Source: an uncultured Eubacteriales bacterium | GTDB taxonomy: Bacteria; Bacillota; Clostridia; Oscillospirales; CAG-272 | DNA length: 20,261 nucleotides | Reading direction: 5' to 3' | Assembly (NCBI GenBank): GCA_934446485.1 | Contig: CAKSEM010000006.1 | Location: forward strand, 1 to 20,261 | Part shown: one piece after another, positions 13,508-20,261 of the stretch | How the letters are laid out: each line of letters starts with the position of its first letter | How positions within the stretch are numbered: the stretch's first letter is position 1 | The notes under the pieces: model-generated | The model's input: the letters and a program-made list of their open reading frames with translations, nothing else | What the model was told of the DNA's origin: nothing | Database searches by the model: none | Position numbers and translations under genes: made by a program

Positions 13508-14809
13508 ATGAGAATGTACGACATTATCGAGAAAAAACGTGACGGCGGTGAGCTGACGGACGATGAGCTGCGCTTTGTTGTGAGCGGTGCGTCCGACGGC
13601 GGCATACCTGACTATGAGTTGACGGCGCTCCTTATGGCTATATATTTCCGCGGCATGAGTGCGCGTGAGACGGTGACGCTAACGGATGCCATGGCACATT
13701 CGGGGGATATGCTGGATCTTTCGGAATTCGGAACAAGATCGGTCGATAAGCACAGCACCGGCGGCGTAGGGGACAAAACGACGCTTATTGCAGCGCCGAT
13801 TGCCGCTTCGCTCGGCTGTGCAGTAGCAAAAATGTCCGGACGAGGACTCGGAAACACAGGCGGTACCGTCGATAAGCTCGAATCGATACCGGGATACAGA
13901 ACGGTTATGCCGCGTGAGGAGTTTTTGGATCAGGTCAGGCGAATCGGAATTGCCGTGATCGGGCAGAGCGGCGATATGACCCCTGCGGATAAGCGTTTGT
14001 ATGCACTTCGCGATGTTACGGCGACTGTGGACAGCACGCCGCTCATCGCATCAAGCGTTATGAGCAAGAAGCTCGCCGCCGGCGGGGCTTCGATTGTACT
14101 CGACGTCAAGGCAGGCGGCGGTGCGTTCATGAAGGATGTACAGTCGGCGGAGACGCTTGCGCGTGAGATGATATCAATAGGCAAGTCGGCGGGCCGCCGC
14201 GTGTCGGCTATAATCAGCAACATGAATATGCCGCTCGGGCGGTGTGTCGGCAATGCCATCGAGGTATCTGAGGCAATCTCGGTTCTCAAGGGAGAGCAGC
14301 ACGGCGCGCTGCTCGATCTGAGTGTGGCGCTTGCTGCCGAGATGGTCTCTCTCGCTATGAACTGTGCTCCCGACGAAGCGAGACTTCGTGTCGTTCGCGC
14401 TGTGTCATCGGGCGCGGCGTACGAAAAATTTGTCGAGTGGATTGAGAACGAAGGCGGAGACGTGCACTGTATCGATAACATTTCTCTTCTGCCGCGCTCA
14501 CCGATATCACACGTGGTGCGGTGCGGCGGATGCGGGTATGTCGCGGGTATCGATGCCGATGCGGTAGGACGAGCCGCTATGATACTCGGTGCCGGCAGGC
14601 GCTCCGCCGGCGACAGCATTGATCACGGCGCAGGTGTGGAGATACATACAGAACCGGGTGAGTATGTGAAAAAGTCCGATGCGTTTTGCACAGCGTATAC
14701 TGCGGATCGATCGTCGCTGCCGGATGCTGAGAAAATTCTGCGCGGAGCTTTGTCTCTGAGTGACACAGAACCGGATGCCGAAAAGCTGATATTTGATACT
14801 GTAAATTGA
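13508..14809 (+). CDS. pdp: Pyrimidine-nucleoside phosphorylase
   Basis: The 433-residue enzyme splits uridine, deoxyuridine and thymidine with phosphate. It begins MRMYDIIEKKRDGGELTDDE, typical of the family. It then shows VDKHSTGGVGDKTTL, the signature with the phosphate-binding Lys-Ser-Thr residues, followed by KMSGRGLGNTGGTVDKLESIPG and LYALRDVTATVDSTPLIASSVMSKKLA. The wording fits both Pdp and thymidine phosphorylase (DeoA); Pdp is preferred for a Gram-positive genome with Cdd upstream. I use the ATG at 13508, nine bases after AAGGAG; a GTG at 13487 would overlap cdd and place the ribosome binding site inside the gene. It ends the operon. No strong terminator is visible before the hup promoter. 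Confidence 0.94.
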   Translation: MRMYDIIEKKRDGGELTDDELRFVVSGASDGGIPDYELTALLMAIYFRGMSARETVTLTDAMAHSGDMLDLSEFGTRSVDKHSTGGVGDKTTLIAAPIAASLGCAVAKMSGRGLGNTGGTVDKLESIPGYRTVMPREEFLDQVRRIGIAVIGQSGDMTPADKRLYALRDVTATVDSTPLIASSVMSKKLAAGGASIVLDVKAGGGAFMKDVQSAETLAREMISIGKSAGRRVSAIISNMNMPLGRCVGNAIEVSEAISVLKGEQHGALLDLSVALAAEMVSLAMNCAPDEARLRVVRAVSSGAAYEKFVEWIENEGGDVHCIDNISLLPRSPISHVVRCGGCGYVAGIDADAVGRAAMILGAGRRSAGDSIDHGAGVEIHTEPGEYVKKSDAFCTAYTADRSSLPDAEKILRGALSLSDTEPDAEKLIFDTVN

Positions 14810-14933
14810 CGTCGAACGGCGTCAGAATACGGTGCCGGTGCATAATTGTGCCGCAAACAGTTCGCTTTGCACTGAAAAACGCTGAAATTTTGAAATTTTT
14901 TCTTCTTTTTCTGCTCATGTTTGATTTCAAGCG

Positions 14934-14962
14934 TTGACAAACTTTTTTTTGGATGATATAAT
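14934..14962 (+). promoter_or_regulatory. Sigma-A promoter of hup
   Basis: Perfect TTGACA at 14934-14939, 17 bases including a run of eight T, perfect TATAAT at 14957-14962 with an extended -10 TGA. This near-ideal promoter suits an abundant nucleoid protein. Confidence 0.93.
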
Positions 14963-15003
14963 ATATTAAACTTTGCAGATACATGCAATAACGGAGGTAT
15001 AAA

Positions 15004-15279
15004 ATGAACAAGACTGAACTCATCGCTTTCGCGGCAAAAGAGGCAGGAATCTCAAAGAAGGACGCAGCACTTGCTATAGAGGCTGCATTCACCGGAATCA
15101 CCAATTCTCTGATCGCCGGCGAAAAGGTACAGCTGATCGGATTTGGTACCTTTGAGACACGCTCTCGCGCTGCAAGAACCGGTAAGAACCCGCAGACCGG
15201 TGCTACGGTCAGCATCCCCGCTTGCAAGGTGCCCGCTTTCAAGCCCGGTAAGGCACTCAAGGATGCAGTAAATAAGTAA
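15004..15279 (+). CDS. hup: HU family DNA-binding protein
   Basis: The 91-residue protein matches bacterial HU in length and sequence. It begins MNKTELIAFAAKEAGISKKDA, has the hydrophobic dimer core around VQLIGFGTFETRSRAARTGKNPQTG, and carries the RTGKNPQTG tip of the DNA-binding arm, including the proline that kinks DNA. HU bends and compacts DNA throughout the nucleoid. The ATG is preceded by GGAGG with six bases spacing. The gene is monocistronic, with an ideal promoter and a strong terminator, consistent with high expression. Codon choice is also more restricted than in its neighbours, as expected for a highly expressed gene. Confidence 0.97.
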   Translation: MNKTELIAFAAKEAGISKKDAALAIEAAFTGITNSLIAGEKVQLIGFGTFETRSRAARTGKNPQTGATVSIPACKVPAFKPGKALKDAVNK

Positions 15280-15293
15280 TCGACCGAATTGAT

Positions 15294-15335
15294 CCGGAAC
15301 CGAACGGCAGACAATCCGCTCGGTTCCGGTTTTTT
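15294..15335 (+). terminator. Intrinsic terminator after hup
   Basis: CCGGAACCGA at 15294-15303 pairs perfectly with TCGGTTCCGG at 15320-15329, followed by six T. Confidence 0.94.
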
Positions 15336-15392
15336 ATCTGCGTAGGTTGCACAGATTGATATAACTTTTTTTGAAAGGAAACATAGTTTACG

Positions 15393-16529
15393 ATGGATGC
15401 AAGTAGGCTCGATGCGCTTCTGGACCGTCTGACTGAGTGGCGGATACCCGGAAACGATTGCATTATTATTAAGGATGGAAAGACCGTGTACCGTCACATT
15501 TCCGGATTTGCGGAAATAGAGACCGGAAGGCGCATGCGCGGAGACGAGACGTATAATATGTGGTCAACGTCGAAGCCTGTCACTGCGGCTGCCGTGCTGA
15601 CTCTGCTTGAGCGCGGCGACATACTGCTCACCGACCCGGTATCGGAGTACCTTCCGGAATACAGTGATGTCAAGCTGCTGATCAAGACCGATTCCGGCAA
15701 GGAACTTGTGACTCCCAAGACGAAGATCAATATTCGCCATCTGCTTTCGATGTCGGCGGGGTTCTCATATAATATGGAGCTTGATTCGATCAAGCGGGTA
15801 CGCGAGGAGACCGGCGGGCGCTGCCCGACGAGGGAAATTGTCCGTGCTATGGCGGAATCTCCGCTTGAATTTGAACCGGGAGAGCACTGGCTGTACAGCA
15901 TTTGTCATGATATTCTCGGCGGTCTCGTTGAGGCGGTTACCGGTGAACGCTACAGCGATTATGTGCGCAAAACGATATTTGAGCCGCTCGGAATGAATGA
16001 TTCCACGTTTGCGTTACCCGAGCAGCGTCTAATTGACAGAATGGCGCGGCAGTACTCATACAGCTATGACCGAGGCTGCGCGGTGCCGACCGATAACAGT
16101 GTTTCGCACAGGCTCGGCTCGGAATACGAGAGCGGCGGTGCGGGACTTGTGTCCACGGTCGATGATTATGCGAAATTTGCGTATATGCTGGCTAACGGCG
16201 GTACCGGCATGAACGGAGAGCGTATCCTCTCCCCCCGCACGGTCGAATTGATGCGAACGAATGCCATGTCCGAGCAGCAGATGCGCGATGTTAACTGGCC
16301 GCAGCTTGCGGGGTACGGATACGGCCTCGGAGTGCGGACGATGGTTTCGCCGTCGCGCGGCGGCTCAATAGGTCCGGTCGGCGAATTCGGATGGGCAGGA
16401 GCCGCAGGCACATGGACGATGATCGATCCGGATTCGCACCTCGCCGTATTTTATGCGGAACATCTGCTTGAGAGTCAGGAGGAGTATATTACGCCGCGCC
16501 TGCGCAACGTGATATACGCGAGCCTTTGA
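15393..16529 (+). CDS. Beta-lactamase-fold serine hydrolase
   Basis: The 378-residue protein belongs to the class C beta-lactamase / penicillin-binding-protein-like family (beta-lactamase PF00144 type). The nucleophile motif SxxK is present as S58-T-S-K61 in YNMWSTSKPVTAAAVL. The second motif, normally YxN, is read as Y168-S-I, lacking the asparagine. The third, KTG-like motif is replaced by a GWAGAAGT segment at 333-340, as in family VIII esterases. There is no signal peptide or membrane helix, so it is likely cytoplasmic. An esterase or D-aminopeptidase-like activity is more likely than antibiotic resistance, but the substrate is unknown. The ATG has AAAGGA unusually far (about 13 bases) upstream, and an in-frame stop lies three codons before it. 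Confidence 0.85.
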   Translation: MDASRLDALLDRLTEWRIPGNDCIIIKDGKTVYRHISGFAEIETGRRMRGDETYNMWSTSKPVTAAAVLTLLERGDILLTDPVSEYLPEYSDVKLLIKTDSGKELVTPKTKINIRHLLSMSAGFSYNMELDSIKRVREETGGRCPTREIVRAMAESPLEFEPGEHWLYSICHDILGGLVEAVTGERYSDYVRKTIFEPLGMNDSTFALPEQRLIDRMARQYSYSYDRGCAVPTDNSVSHRLGSEYESGGAGLVSTVDDYAKFAYMLANGGTGMNGERILSPRTVELMRTNAMSEQQMRDVNWPQLAGYGYGLGVRTMVSPSRGGSIGPVGEFGWAGAAGTWTMIDPDSHLAVFYAEHLLESQEEYITPRLRNVIYASL

Positions 16530-16533
16530 TATT

Positions 16534-16570
16534 AAACAAAAAGATGGGCATATTGCCCATCTTTTTGTTT
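16534..16570. terminator. Bidirectional-looking terminator after the serine hydrolase gene
   Basis: A 17-bp perfect stem (16534-16550 with 16554-16570) closes on a TAT loop. The GGGCA/TGCCC core is flanked by A and T tracts (CAAAAAG/CTTTTTG), so it can act on either strand. It begins five bases after the stop codon. Confidence 0.93.
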
Positions 16571-16976
16571 ATGCATCCGTTTGGTGTAAACGCACGCAGG
16601 CTCGTGCGGCACACATCTCCGACAAAATCGGATGTGTAATGTGATGCACAGATCTTCGTGCGGCTGATGACGGCTCCGAAGAGTAAAAAGACGTTTGTAG
16701 AAAACTGTTCGGCTTCAGACCGAAGTACAGCAGATATTATACTGTATTCACACGGCATCTCAGCCCACAAACACTGTCGAACAATGTGTCCGAATGCATA
16801 TATTTTGAAGCAGCTTCGATCGTTTTCGCAAACGGATTCCACTTTTTATTATGACACATGCTTTATATAAACACAATGTCGATTTGCAGAGAAAAACAAA
16901 ATTCGTCATCGTGCACATATTAGACGCATTGCAACTGTGCATATATACAAAATCAAAAAGAAAATGGAAATTATGA
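16571..16976. other. Gene-free AT-richer stretch upstream of the SLH locus
   Basis: I see no credible gene in these 406 bases; the short open frames have no ribosome binding site or family resemblance. Small hairpins are present: GCACG/CGTGC and ACACAT-CCGA/TCGG-ATGTGT near 16590-16640, TTCGG/CCGAA near 16710-16730, and CGTTT/AAACG at 16821-16834. Base composition drifts from the GC-richer coding average to clearly AT-rich toward 16980. It may hold regulatory sites for the SLH gene or be a remnant. Confidence 0.4.
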
Positions 16977-17005
16977 TTGACTTTTGTGAATATATGTTGT
17001 AATAT
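16977..17005 (+). promoter_or_regulatory. Sigma-A-like promoter of the SLH/M23 locus
   Basis: TTGACT at 16977-16982, 17 bases, TAATAT at 17000-17005. Transcription would start near 17012, about 25 bases before the mini-ORF. Confidence 0.65.
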
Positions 17006-17037
17006 TAATTTGAAAGAAAAGGTTGGAGGTGATACCA

Positions 17038-17073
17038 ATGGGTCGTGCGGCTTCGCAGGCACCCGAACTGTGA
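17038..17073 (+). CDS. Possible 11-residue leader peptide
   Basis: The mini-ORF encodes MGRAASQAPEL and stops with TGA. It has the strongest Shine-Dalgarno sequence in the window, GGAGGTGAT at 17025-17033, at good spacing. The coding bases can fold into a hairpin (TGCG/CGCA around GCTT at 17046-17057, with outer GGGT/ACCC). A second ribosome binding site for the SLH gene begins eight bases after the stop. This could be a regulatory leader peptide, a start signal for translational coupling, or the remnant of an earlier gene start. No family is recognised, and coding is inferred only from the ribosome binding site. Confidence 0.4.
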   Translation: MGRAASQAPEL

Positions 17074-17091
17074 TATAAAAAGGAGATTTTC

Positions 17092-18522
17092 ATGAAAAGG
17101 ACACTCAGAAACATACTTCTCATTTTGCCTGCTCTGTGCCTTATCTAACTGATCTTTTCCGTCAGAGCATCGGCAGCGGCTATTTCGTCATCTCACTGGG
17201 CGATAGATTTCGCGGATTACTGTATGAACCGCGGAATTATCAGCGCAACACGAAGCACGTTTTCCCCCGATGAAGAGTACAAGCGGTGGGAACTTGCCAA
17301 AGCGTTTACAAAAGCAGAGGGGTATAATCCGTCTGACAGAACCGAAACCGGATTCAGCGATATATCTTACGGGGCTACCCATTCGGGATATATCGCATGG
17401 GCTCATGCAAACGGACTTATGAACGGTTATGAAGACGGAACGTTCAGACCGAACGGAACGGTGACACGCGAGGAATTCTGCGTTGCCGTGTATCGGTACA
17501 TAAATGAATATAAGGACAGATGGCTGCCGACATCCGGTGCAACGCCCGATTTCAGCGATCTTTCAAGCATCAGCAGCTGGGCACGGTCGTCTGTCTATGC
17601 TCTGTACCGAGCAGGTATTGTGGACGGATTTGACGACGGGACGTTCCGTCCCGGAGCAGACATAATCAGAACCGAGGCAGCGGCGCTGATTACGAGGATG
17701 TACGCATATGCTACGACTTACGACAATACGGTCAACGTGTACGTAAAGACTCAGTCCGGGGCAAAGGTTACCGGGGCGGCGCTGTACGTATACCGACCGA
17801 ATGACGGTTCGACGGATATGTATCCGGAATCGCCCGGGCTTTCAAACTCTACGGGTGTAGCAAGCGTTGCCGTATCCGGCAGCAGGAGAAATCTTGCGTT
17901 TAACGTAATTCACAATGATTACGGTGCATATTCGATACCGACGCGTCTGCCGGTGTCGCGCTTCTACTACTTTGCTGTCTTACCGCCGAGGTGGCCGTCG
18001 GGCGGGATAAACTCGCCGCTCAGCGGATTTTCGTCGATATCTGTGTGGGGACATACGGGAAGCTCAAACTGCAACAGAATCTGTCCCGGAAGATTTACGA
18101 GAATCTGTCCCGATGCATACTATAATGCGACATACCCGCAGAATTTCGGCTGGAGGTACGGTGTTGACAGCGATATAGAGTTTCATCAGGCGATGGATGT
18201 CGGACGCAATGCCGGAACGGCTGTGTACAATACGTTCGGACATACGGCTGATGTAAAAATTGCAGGCTGGCAGTCCAACTGCGGAAACACGGTTCAGCTT
18301 TTCAGCAGTAGCAAGGGCGTATTTGCAACGTATATGCACCTTCAAAGCTTCAGTGTTGTGAAAGACGGAACCGCATCGGCGGGACAGCAGATCGGTACGG
18401 TCGGAAGTACCGCTACGGCATCAAACCATCTTCACTTCTCGATTGCAACGTCAAATATTCTGTATTCACAGGTATATTACGGCATAAAGCACTTTACGGA
18501 TCCGCTCCGTTACTTCGGATGA
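17092..18522 (+). pseudogene. SLH-domain M23 (LytM-type) peptidase gene with in-frame TAA in the signal peptide
   Basis: From the ATG at 17092 (AGGAG six bases upstream) the frame encodes MKRTLRNILLILPALCLI, then a TAA at 17146-17148. It continues in the same frame with LIFSVRASAAA and a complete protein to 18522. Both sides of the stop together form one signal peptide, with hydrophobic core and an ASA cleavage site. The mature part has SLH-type repeats at frame residues of about 36-210 (GLMNGYEDGTFRPNGTVTREEF and GIVDGFDDGTFRPGADIIRTE type motifs). A beta-rich linker follows. The C-terminal M23 endopeptidase domain carries HQAMD (H365, D369), YMHL (H416) and HLHFS (H446, H448), so the zinc site is complete. 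The likely role is cleaving peptidoglycan cross-bridges while bound to the wall. Without readthrough, translation could only restart inside the gene, for example at the ATG at 17224, which lacks a Shine-Dalgarno sequence and a signal peptide. A sequencing error is possible. Confidence 0.8.
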
Positions 18523-18534
18523 GGAGGCAGCGAT

Positions 18535-19398
18535 ATGAAAAAAATATTCACGGCAATACTTACGGTATGCATGATAGTGGGGCTTGCGTCCTGCACAAGC
18601 AGACAGGAGCCTACGGAGACAGAGCCCGAAACAAAAGTGATGACCGAAGCAGAAAGCAAAACGGAAACAGCTGCACCTCAAGAGAAATCAGATGATCACG
18701 GAGGCGGCAGCGGGGCGATGGGCGGAACGCAGATCTGTCAGGTTCATGACCAAACTTATCACTCGGTTCCGCAAGCACTGAGTATCTATGTGGGGCAGGA
18801 TAGGGCTAATGAGTGGTTTGAAAGTCATGATGAGCCGGAGCTTGATGAAGCGGGTTGTCTCTATCCCAAGGGAACCGTATACCAATTTATTCATGACTTT
18901 GATATTCCGCGAGAGGCTTTGGAGCATGCATATTATGAGGGCATGAATTGGTATAGTGAGATATGGGACATAGACATCCTTCTGTCGGAAGACGCAGCGG
19001 CTGTAGATCAGTTCTACAGAGATGTGTGCGGGCTTCAGGAGACGCACAATGAACGAGACGCATTATGGGTTTTGAAAATTGACCTTAAAAACGCTAATAT
19101 TGATTCAGTTCCGGTGAAGCTCGGCGATAGGAATGCGCTGCTGTTCAGCCTTCATGAGCTTGTGTCAAAGTTCAACGTTACACGTGAAGAGCTTCAGGAG
19201 ATGGCAGAGAGGTATTCACAGAACGAAGAAGGATTACACACGTTCGACTTTGATTCGATCTATAACGCTGACGGCACGATCAAGCCGGTAACGCCGACGT
19301 TAAGCTTTGCAGAGACGATTACAGCCGATGCTGGCATCTGCACCGTCACGGGGATCGCCGCTGAACGTGCTGCCGCCGAAACTGCTGACATTGCGTGA
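18535..19398 (+). CDS. Lipoprotein of unknown function, tandem copy 1
   Basis: The 287-residue protein starts with a lipoprotein signal peptide: MKKIFTAILTVCMIVGLASC, with the lipobox LASC and C20 as the lipidated cysteine. A low-complexity Thr/Glu-rich linker (about 21-50) and a DDHGGGSGAMGG segment follow, as in proteins that cross the cell wall. The folded part (about 65-260) is acidic, with HDQTYHSVPQALSIYVGQDRA near its start and a DFDSIYNADGTIKPVTPT segment near its end. I recognise no domain. The ribosome binding site GAGGAGG overlaps the stop of the SLH/M23 gene 12 bases upstream, so the two are coupled. Copy 2 follows after 19 bases. A role at the cell surface beside the M23 peptidase, such as inhibitor, activator or substrate-binding partner, is inference only. 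Confidence 0.85.
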   Translation: MKKIFTAILTVCMIVGLASCTSRQEPTETEPETKVMTEAESKTETAAPQEKSDDHGGGSGAMGGTQICQVHDQTYHSVPQALSIYVGQDRANEWFESHDEPELDEAGCLYPKGTVYQFIHDFDIPREALEHAYYEGMNWYSEIWDIDILLSEDAAAVDQFYRDVCGLQETHNERDALWVLKIDLKNANIDSVPVKLGDRNALLFSLHELVSKFNVTREELQEMAERYSQNEEGLHTFDFDSIYNADGTIKPVTPTLSFAETITADAGICTVTGIAAERAAAETADIA

Positions 19399-19417
19399 TA
19401 TGCGCGGAGGCAGCGAT

Positions 19418-20261
19418 ATGAAAAGAATATTCACGGCAATACTTACGGTATGCATGATAGTGGGGCTTGCGTCATGTACAAGCAGACAGGAGCCGGCAGA
19501 GACCGAGCCCGAGACGAAAGTGATGACCGAAGCAGAAAGCAAAACGGAAACAGCTGCACCTCAAGAGGAATCAGATGATCACGGAGGCGGCAGCGGGGCG
19601 ATGGGCGGAACGCAGTTCTGTCAGGTTCATGACCAAACTTATCACTCGGTTCCGCAAGCACTGAGTATCTATGTGGGGCAGGATAGGGCTAATGAGTGGT
19701 TTGAAAGTCATGATGAGCCGGAGCTTGATGAAACGGGTTGTCTTTACCCCAAGGGAACCGTATACCAATTTATTCATGATTTTGATATTCCGCGAGAGGC
19801 TTTGGAGCATGCATATTATGAGGGCATGAATTGGTACAACGAAATATGGGACATAGATCTTCTCCTGTCGGATGACGCAGAGGCTGTAGATCAGTTCTAC
19901 AGAGATGTGTGCGAGCTTCAGGAGACGCACAATGAACGCTTGGCGGTACGACTTCTCAAATGGGGGATAGAATATGCAAACGAAGCGTCGGTTCCGATGA
20001 AGCTCGGCGATAGGAATGTGCTGCTGTTCAGCCTTCATGAACTTGTGTCAAAGTTCAACGTTACACGTGAAGAGCTTCAGGAGATGGCAGAGAGACATTC
20101 ACAGAACGAAGAGGGAATGCACACGTTCGACTTTGATTCAATCTATAACGCCGACGGCACGATCAAGCCAGTAACGCCGACGGCAAGCTTTGCAGAGACG
20201 ATTACAGCCGATGCTGGCATCTGCACCGTCACGGGGATCGCCGCTGAACGTGCTGCCGCCG
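19418..20261 (+). CDS. Lipoprotein of unknown function, tandem copy 2 (partial)
   Basis: This is a second copy of the preceding gene, open for 281 codons to the window edge with the same frame and spacing. The signal peptide, lipobox (LASC), Thr/Glu-rich linker, HGGGSGAMGG segment and main domain are all kept. Outside one patch I count about 15 residue changes, such as K3R, an A-to-T in the DEAGC/DETGC segment and Y-to-H in RYSQ/RHSQ, suggesting roughly 94% identity. Around residues 175-190 the sequence switches from DALWVLKIDLKNANID in copy 1 to LAVRLLKWGIEYANEA here, with only a few identities, and then returns to near identity at KLGDRN. The reading frame is intact, so this copy looks functional. 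The ribosome binding site GGAGG is at 19406-19410. Confidence 0.88.
   Translation, partial: MKRIFTAILTVCMIVGLASCTSRQEPAETEPETKVMTEAESKTETAAPQEESDDHGGGSGAMGGTQFCQVHDQTYHSVPQALSIYVGQDRANEWFESHDEPELDETGCLYPKGTVYQFIHDFDIPREALEHAYYEGMNWYNEIWDIDLLLSDDAEAVDQFYRDVCELQETHNERLAVRLLKWGIEYANEASVPMKLGDRNVLLFSLHELVSKFNVTREELQEMAERHSQNEEGMHTFDFDSIYNADGTIKPVTPTASFAETITADAGICTVTGIAAERAAA

Larger units (their letters stand above)
18523..20261 (+). repeat. Tandem duplication with 883-bp unit (lipoprotein genes)
   Basis: Sequence from GGAGGCAG at 18523 recurs from 19406, including the ribosome binding site, with a constant offset of 883 bases to the window end. There is no net insertion or deletion. Most of the two units are nearly identical, with scattered substitutions. 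One patch (about 19056-19107 against 19939-19990) is sharply different. The second unit is cut by the window edge, so more copies may follow. Confidence 0.95.

Noticed and set aside
13930..14619. 229-codon minus-strand frame inside pdp
   Set aside because: It is an antisense shadow of a clear pdp gene; high GC at third positions keeps such frames open.
14577..15497. 306-codon open frame on the minus strand across pdp, hup and the serine hydrolase start
   Set aside because: It crosses three well-supported genes, a promoter and a terminator on the other strand, and its translation resembles no protein.
16658..16870. 70-codon frame starting with GTG in the gene-free region
   Set aside because: No ribosome binding site, no promoter at the right place and no recognisable domain; composition looks non-coding.
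1..20261. CRISPR arrays, insertion sequences, integrases or phage genes
   Set aside because: No regularly spaced repeats, transposase, recombinase or phage structural motifs were seen; the only large repeat is the lipoprotein duplication.

Overview
The window looks like chromosome of a spore-forming Bacillota, most likely class Clostridia (Oscillospirales-like). The evidence is an intact pro-sigma-K gene, a YunB-type sporulation gene, a long clostridial-style GluRS next to a GlnRS, an SLH-domain surface protein, consensus TTGACA/TATAAT promoters and strong GGAGG ribosome binding sites. The assignment rests on gene content and motifs read by eye, not on a database search.

Region 1 (1-2830) carries translation and sporulation genes. 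The 3' end of ffh is followed by rpsP and khpA. The usual rimM-trmD-rplS continuation is absent. In its place is a 256-nt stretch made almost wholly of consecutive hairpins, leading into rpsT and a strong terminator. Convergent to it is sigK, then a small DUF378 membrane protein gene. Region 2 (2831-8174, minus strand) runs MBL-fold hydrolase, gltX, glnS, then a MetY-like PLP sulfhydrylase, starting from a good sigma-A promoter. Region 3 (8175-11430) holds yunB, convergent miaA, and a glycoside-hydrolase-like TIM-barrel gene that shares a mirrored divergent promoter region with miaA.

Region 4 (11431-14809) is a nucleoside catabolism operon: deoC, deoD, cdd and pdp. It would turn (deoxy)nucleosides into bases plus (deoxy)ribose-1-phosphate, with DeoC cleaving deoxyribose-5-phosphate. 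No phosphopentomutase is seen here. Region 5 (14810-16570) has an HU gene with its own promoter and terminator, and a beta-lactamase-fold serine hydrolase gene ended by a 17-bp-stem terminator.

Region 6 (16571-20261) is the most unusual part. An AT-rich gene-free stretch leads to a promoter and an 11-codon mini-ORF with a near-perfect Shine-Dalgarno sequence. Next is an SLH/M23-peptidase gene whose signal peptide is interrupted by an in-frame TAA. Two tandem copies of an unrecognised lipoprotein gene follow. They are nearly identical except for one sharply divergent patch of about 16 residues; the second copy runs off the window. I read this as a cell-surface locus that may be decaying or diversifying, or may use an unusual way to express its first gene.
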